From: Terebella lapidaria
Lineage: Eukaryota > Annelida > Polychaeta > Terebellida > Terebellidae
Length of the DNA: 64,000 nt
Direction of reading: 5' to 3'
NCBI GenBank assembly: GCA_949152475.1
Contig: OX424556.1
Span: 12,148,664 to 12,212,663, forward strand
The position numbers and the translations under genes are program-made. The notes beneath the pieces are model-generated. The model saw only the letters and a program-made list of their open reading frames with translations. It was not told the DNA's origin and searched no databases. This document shows positions 47,418 to 58,830 of the stretch, piece by piece. Positions within the stretch are counted from its first letter, which is position 1. The number at the start of each line of letters is the position of its first letter.

Positions 47418-47913
47418 ATGTGTTTGTCTGCTTTTGCTTCAGTTTGCTTGTTTGCTGCGCCAGTAACGATTTTCCTAATAACCTTTCCACAGTTATTATT
47501 TTACAACGGTGATCATGTTTATTCAATCCGTCTACAAAAACATGTCGACAACAAGTGCAGCAATTATTGGTTGAAATAACCCTTCGGCAATTACACAATT
47601 CACGCAATCATGGCGCGAGGGGATACATCTGGCACTAACTCCAGCCTATAATGTGACACATCTACAAATGTGTCAGCAGGTAAACAGTATCTATAGTTGG
47701 ATTGATAGCTTTCCGCCACAGAGGCCATTGTAACGTTTATGGTTAGTATTCCAATTGTCATTGTTTCATTATTTGGAATGATTCAATATACAAACATTTC
47801 GGTTTTTGGGACAATAGTTATATGAATACCAAAGTAAATATTGTTTATGACAATGACGGTCATGTAGAGTTACAAACCCAAACTACCGACCATCTTCCAA
47901 ACAACCTGTCTTA
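47418..47913 (+). repeat. Second copy of the segmental duplication
   Basis: Partner of 46086-46568. It lacks the ATACATGT insertion near 46310 and a few other short stretches. It leads directly into the 191-aa ORF. Confidence 0.8.
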
Positions 47914-48397
47914 TTTTGAAGAACGTTTACATAAACTCACAAACACTATGCAATTTTTTTCTGTATTTGTGAAAAAATATAATGGGGTTGTTGTAGCTCA
48001 TGAGAGTACAGTTCTTTTACCAATTATTTTCATGACTGTATATTGCAGCTCGAAATTCGAAAATAAAACAACACAAATATTGAATGTGCATGAATATATG
48101 GCTACATGCATTCGTGCCAACTTAAGTAGCATAATTAATCCGTTTTTGGAATTTGTTATGGAACGATTGGCTAGTAATTGTATCTCCCGAACAAAGTTCG
48201 GCGGATACTATGGATTTGGCTTCGTCGTCCGCGTCCGTGTCCGCAGAGATTTTCTTGTGAACGCGCTACAGGCCGCAATTCTCACCCGATCACCATTATT
48301 TTTTGCAGGCACATATAAAATGGTAAGATCCCGACACCAATCGATTTTGGTTGCCGTGGCAACTAAATTGGTTGTTTGGGGACACATTTTGCATTGA
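47822..48397 (+). CDS. Unidentified 191-aa ORF, possibly a relic of a repeated gene
   Basis: An ATG-initiated frame (MNTKVNIVYDNDGHVELQTQ...) runs 191 codons. No domain is recognised. The first ~120 residues lie in the duplicated block, whose other copies (46440-46568 and 47347-47402) are interrupted. The last ~70 residues lie in family B repeat (inverted relative to 45209) and the start of a 168-bp tandem repeat, so the C-terminal part is very unlikely to be ancestral coding sequence. It could be a decayed exon that reads through by chance. There is no promoter or splice evidence. Low confidence that it is a real gene. Confidence 0.25.
   Translation: MNTKVNIVYDNDGHVELQTQTTDHLPNNLSYFEERLHKLTNTMQFFSVFVKKYNGVVVAHESTVLLPIIFMTVYCSSKFENKTTQILNVHEYMATCIRANLSSIINPFLEFVMERLASNCISRTKFGGYYGFGFVVRVRVRRDFLVNALQAAILTRSPLFFAGTYKMVRSRHQSILVAVATKLVVWGHILH
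48180..48300 (-). repeat. Dispersed repeat family B, inverted copy
   Basis: Inverse complement of 45209-45330, with a CGAACAAAGTTCG palindrome at about 48188-48200. It runs into the 168-bp tandem repeat, which reuses its CTTGTGAACGCGCTACAGGC end. Confidence 0.7.
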
Positions 48398-48610
48398 AAA
48401 CAGCCTGTTTGAGACACATGGCTTGTGAACGCGCTACAAGCCGCAATTCTCACCCGATCACCATTATTTTTTGCAGGCACATATATTATGGTAAAATCCC
48501 GATACCAATCGATTTTGGTTGCCGTGGCAACTGAATTGGTCGTTTGGGGACACATTTTGCATTGAAAACAGCCTGTTTGAGACACATGGCTTGTGAACGC
48601 TCTACAGATG
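48254..48610. repeat. 168-bp tandem repeat, two units plus a partial, each with an X-box motif
   Basis: TTGTGAACGCGCTACA recurs at about 48255 and 48423, and a changed form TTGTGAACGCTCTACAG near 48591. Each full unit contains GTTGCCGTGGCAAC (48350-48363 and 48518-48531), then GGGGACACATTTTGCATTG and GCCTGTTTGAGACACATGG. Confidence 0.85.
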
Positions 48611-48902
48611 GCAATTTTTGACGAATCTCGATAATATTTGGGAGTGTTGTTGGGAAGGGCTGTCACACGAAACCAATCGTTTTTTAGAATGATCATATAA
48701 ATATTAATATGTTAACAGCCTAACTTATTACAAAATTTTGAAATATCCATTTTGACATGTACGATCATTCCAATAGCCTGTACAATGGAAGGTAATGACA
48801 CTGGTTTTTTGTTCAGAATGGAGAACTGAGTTTTCAGTGAAAACAGGACAATATTACTGAATAAGTTAACATTAGTTTTACTAGTTAAGTCTATTATTGT
48901 CC
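48611..48902. other. No feature seen
   Basis: AT-rich spacer. Confidence 0.45.
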
Positions 48903-49612
48903 ACAATAAAAATAGTTAAGACGAGAAACGTTTATTATTAAGCTCAATAAGGTGAAGGTTTTGTCCAGTACAGATTTCATTGGTGTAACCGAATAAGTTA
49001 ACATTATTTTCACTAGTTAAGTCTATTATTGACCACAATAAAAATAGTTAAATCTATTATTGACCACAATAAAAATAGTTAAGATGAGAAATATTTATTA
49101 TTGAGCTCAACAAAGTGAAAGTATGTCCAGTACAGATTTCATGGGGGTACTGAATAAGTTAACATTAATTTTACTAGTTTAGTCTATTATTGACCACAAT
49201 AAAAATAGTTAAGACAAGAAATATTTATTATTGGGCTCAACAAGGTAAAGATTCTGTCCAGTAGACATTTTATGTCTGTAACCAAATAAGTTAACATTTT
49301 TTTGCTAGTTAAGTCTATTATTGACCTCAATAAATATAGTTCAGATGAGAAACAATTATTATTGAGCTCAACAAGGTTAAGGTTTTGTCCGGTAGAAATT
49401 TCTGGGTGTAACCGAATAAGTTAACTTTATTTTTACATGTTAAGTCTATTCTTGACCACAATGAAAATAGTTAAGACAAGAAATATTTATTATTGGGCTC
49501 AACAAGGTGAAGTCTTTGTCCAGTAGAGATTTTATGGCTGTGACCAAATAAGTTAACATTATTTTTTTGCTAGTTAAGTCTATTATTGATCACAATAGCT
49601 TTTTATGAAAAC
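48903..49612. repeat. Tandem array, unit about 120-130 bp, about five units
   Basis: The landmark TATTATTGACCACAATAAAAA and its variants (written here in part as GACCACAATAAAAATAG) recur near 48898, 49032, 49068, 49189, 49319, 49450 and 49585. Between them are TTTATTATTGAGCTCAACAA and CCGAATAAGTTAACATTA blocks. The extra copy at 49068 reflects a 38-bp internal duplication. Confidence 0.8.
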
Positions 49613-50790
49613 ATTGATCAACTTTTACTTTGAATTTCAACTTGAGACCATGTTTGGCACAAATTATGAGTTAAAATATAACTTATGGTGAAAAATTCGA
49701 TCTGGCTTCGATTTCGTCATCTTGAAATGCAGTTTTGGTCAACTTTTACTTTGAATTTCAACTTGGAAGCATGTTTGGCACATATTATAAGTCAAAATAT
49801 AAATTATGGTGAAAAGTTCGATCTGGCTCCATTTTCGTCATCTTGAAATGCAGTTTTGGTCAATTTTCAGTTTGAATTTCAACTTGAAACCAAGTTTGGC
49901 ACATATTATGAGTTAAAATATAACTTATGACGAAATGTTCTATCTGGCTCCAATTTCGTCATCTTGAAATGCAGTTTTGGTCAACTTTTACATTGAATTT
50001 CAACTTAATACCAAGTTTTGCACATTTTATGAGTTGAAATATAACTCATGGCGAAAAGTTTGATCTGGCTCCAATTTCATCATCTTGAAATGCAGTTTTG
50101 GTTAACTTTTAGTTTGAATTTCAACTTGAATCAAGTTGCGCAGGTATTATGAGTTAAAATATAACTCATGACGAAAAGTTTGATCTGGCTCCAATTTTGT
50201 CATCTTGAAATGCAGTTTTGATTAACTTTTACTTTGAATTTCAACTTGAAACCATGTTTGGCACATACATGAGTTAAAATATAACTTATGACGAAATGTT
50301 CTATCTGGCTCCAATTTCGTCATCTTGAAATGCAGTTTTGGTCAACTTTTACATTGAATTTCAACTTAATACCAAGTTTTGAACATATTATGAGTTGAAA
50401 TATAACTCATGGCGAAAAGTTTGATCTGGCTCCAATTTCATCATCTTGAAATGCAGTTTTGGTTAACTTTTAGTTTGAATTTCAACTTGAATCAAGTTGC
50501 GCAGGTATTATGAGTTAAAATATAACTCATGACGAAAAGTTTGATCTGGCTCCAATTTTGTCATCTTGAAATGCAGTTTTGATTAACTTTTACTTTGAAT
50601 TTCAACTTGAAACCATGTTTGGCACATACATGTATTATGAGTCGAAATATAACTTATGGTGAGAAGTTCAATCTGGCTCCAATTTCGTCATCCTGAAATG
50701 CATTTTTGGTCAAATTTTACTTTGAATTTCAACTTGGAACCAAGTTTGTAAAATATTTTAAGTTGAAATATAGATAGGTGAAAAGATTGA
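49613..50790. repeat. 120-bp tandem array, about ten units, with 361-bp higher-order repeat
   Basis: Each unit carries TTTGAATTTCAACTTGA, GAGTTAAAATATAACT(T/C)AT, GATCTGGCTCCAATTT and TCATCTTGAAATGCAG. A run of three units from 49921 is repeated from 50282 with few differences, an offset of 361 bp, so a three-unit block was copied as a whole. Confidence 0.9.
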
Positions 50791-50980
50791 TCTATCTGTA
50801 TTTTAGTTATTTTATCAAACATGTCGAATGGAAATTCATATAAAGAGATTTCAGTGGTGATTTTGAATTCGACCTTCAATAACCTCGGAAAATCAGTGCA
50901 GCAATTTTGGTGGGGAAAAGAAAACAGTTGTGACTTGAGATTTAACGTTTCTCTGGTAATCTTTTTTAGCCCTTGCTCTA
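50791..50980 (+). mobile_element. Right end of a Helitron-like element carrying the preceding arrays
   Basis: GTTTCTCTGGTAATC, then TTTTTTAGCCCTTGCTCTAG, is a diverged inverse copy of the hairpin end at 6424. It ends in CTAG followed by T, as at a Helitron 3' terminus. The arrays at 48903-50790 then take the place of the 134-bp array in the other copies. The left end was not found. Confidence 0.4.
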
Positions 50981-52049
50981 GTTTTTCACACTTGACAGTG
51001 ATATATTTGGGGCAACAGAGATGATAGGGTTTCATACTGGACAGTGACAGTGATTTTTGTTTCATACTGGAACACTATAATGCTGGATCAGCATAAACTT
51101 ATAATTATTCACCACCATCAGTCCATTGGCAAGCACACGTTTTAAATTATATAGTGGATGGTTATTAATGAAATCTTCAGCCCATCTTGAGCTCAGCACA
51201 GATCTTGATACAATTTATTATTGTAGGCTTGTCAGACTGCTCAATTTGGGATGATTATTGCTTCTTTCCATGATGTACTGATAATGATGCGAGTATAATG
51301 CATCTTAGATGTCTCAATTATTCAAGCCGTGAGTGAGTAATAATGAAGCCGCGAATGTGTGTCTGTTCAGTTTCACAGGCCCTAAATACCTACTAATGTG
51401 TACATTATTGACAGGATTCAGGAAGCGCGCGATGTGCTACAGTAGCTTGTGAAACATTCGCAGTTACATTATAATAGGAAAAGTTTCATTAAGAGGACCA
51501 TTATCAGAGACGAAACATATACGTCTGATTAACATATATATATATCGAACTGAGATAAATATAACAATACTTTCTTATGTAAAGAATGAAATGCGCCAAA
51601 ATGTACTTTTTTGATATGAACAAATATAATTATCAACTTAATGAAATTTGTATGGGATGCAGTTTGCTTCAAATTGAAATGCGACACTAATGCACGAGAT
51701 CTTGATGACGTCGATATATGCAATGGACATGCATGTGCATGTGCCTGACTCGCTCTGATCAGCCTTTTATTGGGACCTGTCCTCAATTAAGGCCAGAACA
51801 GCCAGGACCTAAAGGTGACCCTAACAGAAGCCTTCCATTTATGATGAAACCATCATGAAACATGAAATAATTTGATTAGTAACAAAGCCCGACCAAACAT
51901 GTATATTCATCAATTGTGTGAAACATTAGTTTTCCCTGTCCATTGAATTGGAGCTGAATTCTGCTTTCGCATTTTCGAGCCTTTGTTAGTTAGAACGGAT
52001 AATCATATCGACTCACTTCATCCCTATTTCGTGATCCGAAAAGATGATG
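50981..52049. other. No gene seen
   Basis: Contains a family C fragment (AAAGCCCGACCAAACATGTA) at about 51883 and a short (TA)n patch near 51535. Otherwise featureless. Confidence 0.5.
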
Positions 52050-52210
52050 TTTGTTCTCCAGTAGACGGTAAATTCATTGATCCCCCAGCTTCAATATTCT
52101 ACCTATGTTACCATGTGCCATTAAGGATTTTCTCGGCACAATACAAGGCAGTTTTTGCAACGCTGGGTATGTGCGTCAAATTCATCCACAAAACATGACG
52201 ACGGAAGACG
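52050..52210 (+). repeat. Dispersed repeat family A, partial copy
   Basis: GACGGTAAATTCATTGATCC and GCAGTTTTTGCAACGCTGGG match the copy at 28110, and AAAACATGACGACGG resembles the AAAACATGTCGACAAC block of the other copies. Confidence 0.5.
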
Positions 52211-54043
52211 GAACATCGTTCTCGATTAAACATACCATCCGCATGACTTCGTGAAATCTTTATCATGATGAGTCAATAACTCGAGCTGTAAATGTCGGAT
52301 GTAAACCGAGCTATAAAAATAAGACGTATTATGTGTTATGGTGTGATTCAGTTTTATTTAAAAAAAATAAGTGTCATTTTGTCGAAGTGAAGTTGAATAT
52401 TGTTTGTTGTGGTATTTATATCATCCTTGCTTTCATGACATATCGCTTTTTACCTATATAGCTTTAGTTCGGTTTCAAACCAGTTTATGTCGTGATCAAT
52501 AGATGAATGGTATTGTGTACTTCAACATGTACATGAGTGATGAATATGTCAAGAACATTCAGGAAGAAATGTGGAGAAAAAGAAGTTCGTGTTCGTTTTG
52601 GCATATATTCAACATACCTCACAGTATCAGACTGATCATATAATCAATATTCTGCACTGTTGTCGAACCACATTTTGTACCATTCATTTCCTTTGTGATG
52701 TTGTAATCTATTATGTGATGACAGTTAAGCCCCCATTCATTAAACGTTAATGTCCGTTCATTTAGTATATTCGTCAATGAACTGAATCATATTGAGGAGA
52801 ATGATACAAGCTGTGTTGTCAAATGAAATTCAAATTGAAAACGGGATCAAACTGATTTAGTGGGTTGGATGATTCGGTGAACAAAGTCGATTTCTCTACT
52901 TCCTTGTGTTTACGTGTTGTACGTGACTGTCATTATCCTCATTGTCTGTATGTTCATTATGAATAGCCCAGTATGACAGGGCTCGATAGGATTTGATCTG
53001 CATGATCTGATATGATGTAATATTATCATGGTATCACGGAACACAACGAGAACGACAACTTGAATAAATCAATCATTTGAAGGCTAATCATTTTAGACAT
53101 GGGAAGGCTAAACAGTTTTAAATGCCCTTGTGGGGTTTTAACATGGGAAGGAGTTTGCGTTGTGCATGGTCGGAATGCGCACAAACACATTGGGGATTTC
53201 CTGTCTACTCGAACTGGTATATCCGCATATCGAATTTCCTCTACTTGCTTAATATCATTTTCAGTCTTTGGTCTGTCTTTGTGATCATTACTCTGATTCG
53301 TTCTCCTTCTCTTGAAATGCTGGTGGATGTAAATAAATTCCCAAATTGCCCTTAAAAATCCACAACGAGTAAACTCTTCAGCTTGTATATGCACATATAG
53401 TGTAGCCATGAAAAATGATCAGTGCTATGTCGTGGTGTGCATGGAATTGTTGGTGCATCTTGCACTTCTATGCTTTGTTTACATCTAAGTGTGATGGATA
53501 CAGTTTCTGTATTTACCCGTGAACCGCCTTTTTCCAAGAATTCTAAAGAGGACGGATTGTGGTCATAACATTTGATGTGAGTACATCTCATTCAGTTAAT
53601 TTCACATGTTTTAAACATTTCAGATAGAATAAAATTTTTAAGAAAATATTGCATGTTTTCAAAGGCAGTTGCTTTAACACTTTTGCTTGCATTAGCCTGA
53701 TTCATTCGTTGGACTCTTGTAATATTGCAAATACCCTTTATAATGTATAAATATAGGATTTTTTTTTAAATGTCCATAAAACATGATCATTTGAAATACT
53801 GACATGCTGTAAGAATCAGAATAATTCATGACCCTGTTCTTAATATATTGACAGCCTGTCATTTTGACCTCTGCTGTTAATATATTATTGCTTGTGTCTG
53901 CAAATACAAGTGTTATTATAATTTTCATCCTCTATGTTGTATATTATATTCTTCATAAATGTACACAAAATACGTAGGCTTGCATTTTTGTCAGTATGCT
54001 ATATTTGGGTAGTGGTAGTGTGCACATGGTCTTTGCTGTAATA
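52211..54043. other. No gene seen
   Basis: About 1.8 kb of AT-rich DNA. The frames at 53026-53591 show no recognised domain and no splice context. No repeat copies were recognised. Confidence 0.5.
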
Positions 54044-54283
54044 TTAGATCACTATATCTAATATTGGCAATGCCAACTAGCCGAAACGTCACTCAGACAA
54101 TCGAGTTTTGGCAATAAAACAAACAATGGTGTTTTGTAGAGCTGATATTAATTTGCGGTGAAATTAGATCACTTTATCTAATACTGGCAATGCCAACTAG
54201 CCGAAACCTCACTCAGACAATCGAGTTTTGGCAATAAACAAACACAATAGTGTTTTGTAGAGCCTGATATTAATTTGCGGTGA
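54044..54283. repeat. Two-copy tandem repeat, period about 120 bp
   Basis: ATTAGATCACTATATCTAAT at about 54045 recurs as ATTAGATCACTTTATCTAAT at about 54165. Both are followed by TGGCAATGCCAACTAGCCG, AAAC(G/C)TCACTCAGACAATCG and TGTTTTGTAGAGC. The CCGAAAC...AATAAA layout resembles 3' regions of Penelope-like elements, and a Penelope fragment lies 320 bp downstream, but on the opposite strand. Confidence 0.8.
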
Positions 54284-54601
54284 CATGGAGAACATTGTTT
54301 TTTATCACAAAAAGGAACAGGTCTAGGAGAGAAATACAAAACCAGTCTCAGGGAGGATGTCAATTAAGGGAAACGTAATTAGATTATTAGTACTTTCTCG
54401 TAGTAATAAGAAAAATTCACACATAATTCTGTAGTTATGCCCGTCTGTAGAACTGTTTGTAGTGTTCTGTAGTCTAAAAAAACAACATCGTACAGATCTC
54501 AAACCGTTCTGCAGAAAATAGGAGCATTTCAAACTGCTAGCAAAATAAAAACATGAAGTGAGCTCAGATTAAATAAGCACCTGTATGTGAGCTGATCAGA
54601 A

Positions 54602-54905
54602 TGATTTATACTGCATGTCAATATCTCAATTCCTTCAAAAGTTAGTGTTTCGAAGTTCATATTGGCCAAAGTACGTGTACTCATTGGGAAAATATGTCCT
54701 TGTGATGTGATATTGCAGTTTCTGATTGATATATATAGTCAGTCGAACAGGGGCTTCATAATTTATGAATTTGAGCGATTTACCGGTTTCACCTACATAT
54801 TGTTTTTCACAAAGCTTACAAGTGTATAGATAATTTATATTTTCTGAGTTGCAATCCAAAGCAAAATATAGTTCTATACACTTAAAACTTATAGGGATCA
54901 AGCTG
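54602..54905 (-). mobile_element. Penelope-like element fragment, GIY-YIG endonuclease region (degraded)
   Basis: The minus strand reads CNSENINYLYTCKLCEKQYV followed by GETGKSLK. This is the start of the GIY-YIG nuclease domain of Penelope-like elements (YLYTC...QYVGETG in place of GIY...YIG). The rest of the domain is decayed and the reverse transcriptase part is absent, so it is a short relic. The Penelope piece at 1-1091 is a different part of the protein and need not come from the same copy. Confidence 0.75.
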
Positions 54906-55810
54906 TATTATGGCTGTGGCTCGGTCCTACTCAAATTTGGACGAAATCGGATAAAAACGGTTGCTATGGCAACGGAAAACCATATAAATGGCTAAAACTC
55001 CGGTTCTACTTGATATTATTTTTTCCAACTATTTTTTTTCGTATTTTTCTTTCGCCAATCCCCGATCATATGGTGTACGGCCAATGGTCGCACGACGAAA
55101 ACTCTCCATTATCGCCCGATGTTGAAAAATTGGGGGTCATGATTTTGGGGGTTTTTTTGCCATCGACTTTTAAGTGCAAATGTCTGCGCTCATAACTCAA
55201 AACCAAATGGTGCGATCAATCTGAAATTTATAAGTCAGAAGGGGTATGGCAGTGGCTCGTTTCCCCTACTTTTTTTGTCGGATCAGATAAAAACGGTTCC
55301 CATGGCAACGGTAAACCTGAAAATCACATAATTGGCTATAACTCCAGTTCTACTTGATATTATTTTTTTCAACTATTTTTGTATTTTTTTTGTCAATTCC
55401 CGATCGTATGGTGTACGACCGATGATCGTAGGTTGAAAACTTTCCATTATCGCCCGATGTCGAAATATTGGGGGTCACGACATTGTTACAGCGACTTTTC
55501 AGTGCATGTCTGCGCTCATACCCCGACGACACACGATCCAATCAATCTGAAATTTATAGGGCTGAAGCGCTAAGGTAGTGGCTCGGTCCCCTACAAATTT
55601 AGTCGAAATCGATCAAAAAGGGTTACCATGGCAACGTGAAAATTGAAAACAACATAATTGGCTATAACTCCGGCTCTACTTAGTATTAATTTTTCCAACT
55701 ATTTTTGCATTGATCTTTGACAAATTCCCAATCGTTTGGTGTACGGCCGATGGTAGGACTACGAAAACTCTCAATAATCGCCCAATGTTGAAATATTGGT
55801 GGTTACAATT
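54906..55810. repeat. ~330-bp tandem repeat, about three units, each with an X-box-like motif
   Basis: Units share GTGGCTCG(G/T)T, GATAAAAACGGTT, ATGGCAACG, CTCCGGTTCTACTTGATATT, GTGTACGGCC, ATTATCGCCCGATGTTGAAA and GTCTGCGCTCATAAC. The X-box-like motifs are GTTGCTATGGCAAC (54960), GTTCCCATGGCAAC (55296) and GTTACCATGGCAAC (55622), spaced 336 and 326 bp. Confidence 0.85.
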
Positions 55811-57220
55811 TCATGACTTTGGGTGTTCTGAAATTCAAGACCATGACCTGTTGTGAAGCCATTTTCAATCTTTTTGCACCGTTTTCACTCAGAAGACGTG
55901 CCTTGATAATAAAAACAAATTGCGAAATTTTACAGCACAATATTGAGCGACAAGGTCAAGGTCACATAAAAGGTAAAAATCGAAAAGTCGCAATAGCTCT
56001 GCTTATATTCATTATTGATTTCCCTTAATAATTTTGTATTTTCCTATAGTCAATTTCACATCATTTGCTATATGATCGAAGGTCGTACGATCCAAATTCC
56101 CATTTATAGCCCACGGTCGACAATGTAAGGGTCATCAGCTTTTTAGTAACTGAATCTGAAGGGGCGAGGTTCTGCAATCTCTGATTGTCTCGTTTTTACT
56201 GTACACCGGATGTGATTAGTGTGTAACTGGCCAATAACCTATGAAAACAGTTTGGGAAAGGAGAATGTAGGTATGAATGTGTGTATGTTCACGTGCCCAG
56301 GTGGCATGTAATTAAGCTATCCATCCCCCATCTATCTCATACATTGTATTCTTATGATCAATTGTTTACCTGTTCTACATAATAATGACTTGTTTTCTGT
56401 AAATTAAAGACCTAGTAGCATGCCGATGAAAGTGCTTTTCATTTAGTCCATTATGAATAGTTATCTGTAAATTCGAACGAAATTTACAAATACAATCAAT
56501 GAGTTTCGAGATATTGAATCAAACAGGTACTCCTTCCGTAAATTCCCGAAGATTTTGATCACGATTTTAGTATGGGTCACGTGGTTTGTGACGTCATTTG
56601 AGGCAGTACTGAAAGTACATGTAGCCAGCAAGGTAAACTGCATGTCGCATATTCATTCTTGTTGTGTATGTTTGACAATTCAAGTGAATGGGTGAGATGG
56701 TGGGAATACGGCATTTCTTGTCTTGATATTTAGAATCAGTACTATTTATTCTCCCAGAAAGGAGGTTTGTTGAACTGCAAGATGTCCAGTATTTGTTGGT
56801 TTTCACGTGTTTTCTTTTGAATCTCATGCATTTTGGAGTGGTTTTCTATCTTTGAGCTGACCGCCCAAATTACGTGTTTTACGTTTTTGGCCAGCCATCA
56901 AAGCACATTTTGCCTCAACTGACGTCACGATTACGGAAACTGCCGAAGCTATTTTTTCATCGGCATGAGAAGGCGATTGCAATACTGGCTCAATATACTC
57001 GATTATATGTCGCTGTTATTAATTACCAATTACCGCGAACATCTTTTTTATCACCAAATGTCCACAATGCCTTTATTTGAACAGGAATAAAACCATATAA
57101 TGGTACCTTGCTACTATGACTTTAAGTATATTATAGTAATGATTATACATGTTATATCGGTAAACTCCTTTTTGGTTTTGGTTGTATGTTTATAAATAGA
57201 TTCTCCACTATACATACAAT
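55811..57220. other. No gene seen
   Basis: It includes CAAGGTCAAGGTCAC at about 55950, two further nuclear-receptor-type half-sites, and a family C fragment at about 56200-56260. No coding exon was recognised. Confidence 0.5.
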
Positions 57221-57345
57221 GGCCCAAGTATCATACACTGCGCCTTCTTCTATATTCAATAAGAATTAAAAAGGTGACAGACGGATTAAATGGCATTCAT
57301 TTAGTGGACGAGTAGTATTAAGGCGCAGTGTATGATACTTGGGCC
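57221..57345. mobile_element. 125-bp hAT-type MITE, copy 3
   Basis: The ends are GGCCCAAGTATCATACACTG and CAGTGTATGATACTTGGGCC, with 27 bp of perfect inverted repeat (through CGCCTT/AAGGCG). Flanks CATACAAT (57213-57220) and CATACGAT (57346-57353) are an 8-bp target duplication with one change. It is the best preserved copy by its ends. Confidence 0.92.
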
Positions 57346-58370
57346 CATACGATTATGAGGAGCAGATTATATGCTCTGAAACAGTGGCTGGATTAGTATT
57401 AAATGCCAAGGGAGTTAATGATCATTTGGACACACACTGCTCTTTTCAATGAACAAATTCACTCCTGTCAGTCACACCCTGCAACATATGTTAAGGCGGT
57501 GACTGACTTAGTTCTTTTGTCTAGGGGTCAGGTCATGTTATTGTCACCGACTTGTGCTCAGTTTTTTTGGAAGGAAGATCCAGACAAGGTAAGAAAAATG
57601 CAATTTCTGCAACATAACGCATATATATAACAACTGAGGGAGATGATACGATGTCCGAGATACTACTACAAATTTATGTATTTCACAAATATCTGTAGGC
57701 GCTGAAATTCCCCAGAAATAAGGTTTCTTCCATCAATGTTTACCCCAATTTTAACACGGTGATCACGTTCATGGTCATTTTCAATAATTTCTGTACATTG
57801 TATTTCGATAATCTGTACACCACGGTGGGGAGACGTACCGACTTCTTGCATGATTACCGCTTTCTATTTGATGCAAAACCCTTTCTACATGATTGAAAGA
57901 TGGGTGTCGACGAGGGAGCTGTCACTATAAATCCAAAATCCGCCAAATTTAGGCTGGATTTTATAAAAGCAGTCACACCACGGAACATCCAAGTGATCCA
58001 TACTTGCAATGACCAATTGTGGTTAATATTTAATCCATCAGTTCATCTGTAAAGCCGTGTACAGCTTGGCGTGATTGTGTCGTGAAATTTTCTGATAACT
58101 TCGTTTTCTATGAAAACTCACTGATTCCACGGAAAAATCCGCGGAATAAAGGAATAGAAAGATAAATATTGATTTCTTATAGCATATTCCGTCTAAATAG
58201 AGCACCGGTAACGCCTATTCATCGTCTTATATGCATTTGTTCATATTTTCCTACTTCTTGCATGATCTGTAGGCTGTTGTTTCCGAAGTCTTACATGATT
58301 TTTTTCTTCTCTATCAAAACACGGAAACGGAATCCATTAAGTAGTAAGTTAGTAAATTCATTTCACATGC
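57346..58370. other. No gene seen
   Basis: A stretch at about 57740-57800 (ACACGGTGATCACGTTCATG) faintly resembles family A. No coding exon was recognised. Confidence 0.45.

Positions 58371-58402
<32 letters not shown>
58371..58402. repeat. (AAT)n microsatellite
   Basis: About ten perfect AAT units. Confidence 0.95.
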
Positions 58403-58403
<1 letters not shown>

Positions 58404-58442
58404 TGAAAATACAATGTTGGACACCAGAACGGGAGACATATG

Positions 58443-58830
58443 TCCTATTCTGTACATCATACCAAATATTCAACACCTCTATCACAATGCATTTGAGCAC
58501 AGCAGTACACTTTAAAATATAAATAGTTCATAGTATGGACAACTTGTTCAACTATAACACAGGCAGAACAAACAAATTTTGTAGTGGATTGGCTGATGCA
58601 AAATGTACAACTCATATAAATAATATATCACATATGAAATGTTAGCACAATGACAAAAATACATAACCTATTATGTACACCATACCCAACATTCCACACC
58701 TCTAATGCATTGCATCAATAGGCTGAAAAATATTAATAGTTTATAATTTGTTCAATTATGATACAGGTGAAACAGACATCATATACCAAATAAGTACTTA
58801 TGTAGTGGATCAGCTGATGGCAAATAACAA
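58443..58830. repeat. Two-copy tandem repeat, period about 225 bp
   Basis: CCTATTCTGTACATCATACC at about 58444 recurs as CCTATTATGTACACCATACC at about 58668. Both continue to TGTAGTGGAT(T/C)(G/A)GCTGATG. Confidence 0.75.

Noticed and set aside
48208-48696. 162-aa minus-strand frame with repeated TSHVSQTGCFQCKMCPQTTN-type units
   Set aside because: The repetition comes from the 168-bp tandem repeat; the Cys residues do not form a recognised finger pattern.
53026-53591. 127-aa and 79-aa minus-strand frames as exons
   Set aside because: No recognised domain, no convincing splice sites, and overlapping frames of similar length on the other strand.
54044-54283. Hammerhead ribozyme suggested by CCGAAAC near a Penelope fragment
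   Set aside because: The required CTGATGA core and matching stems were not found.
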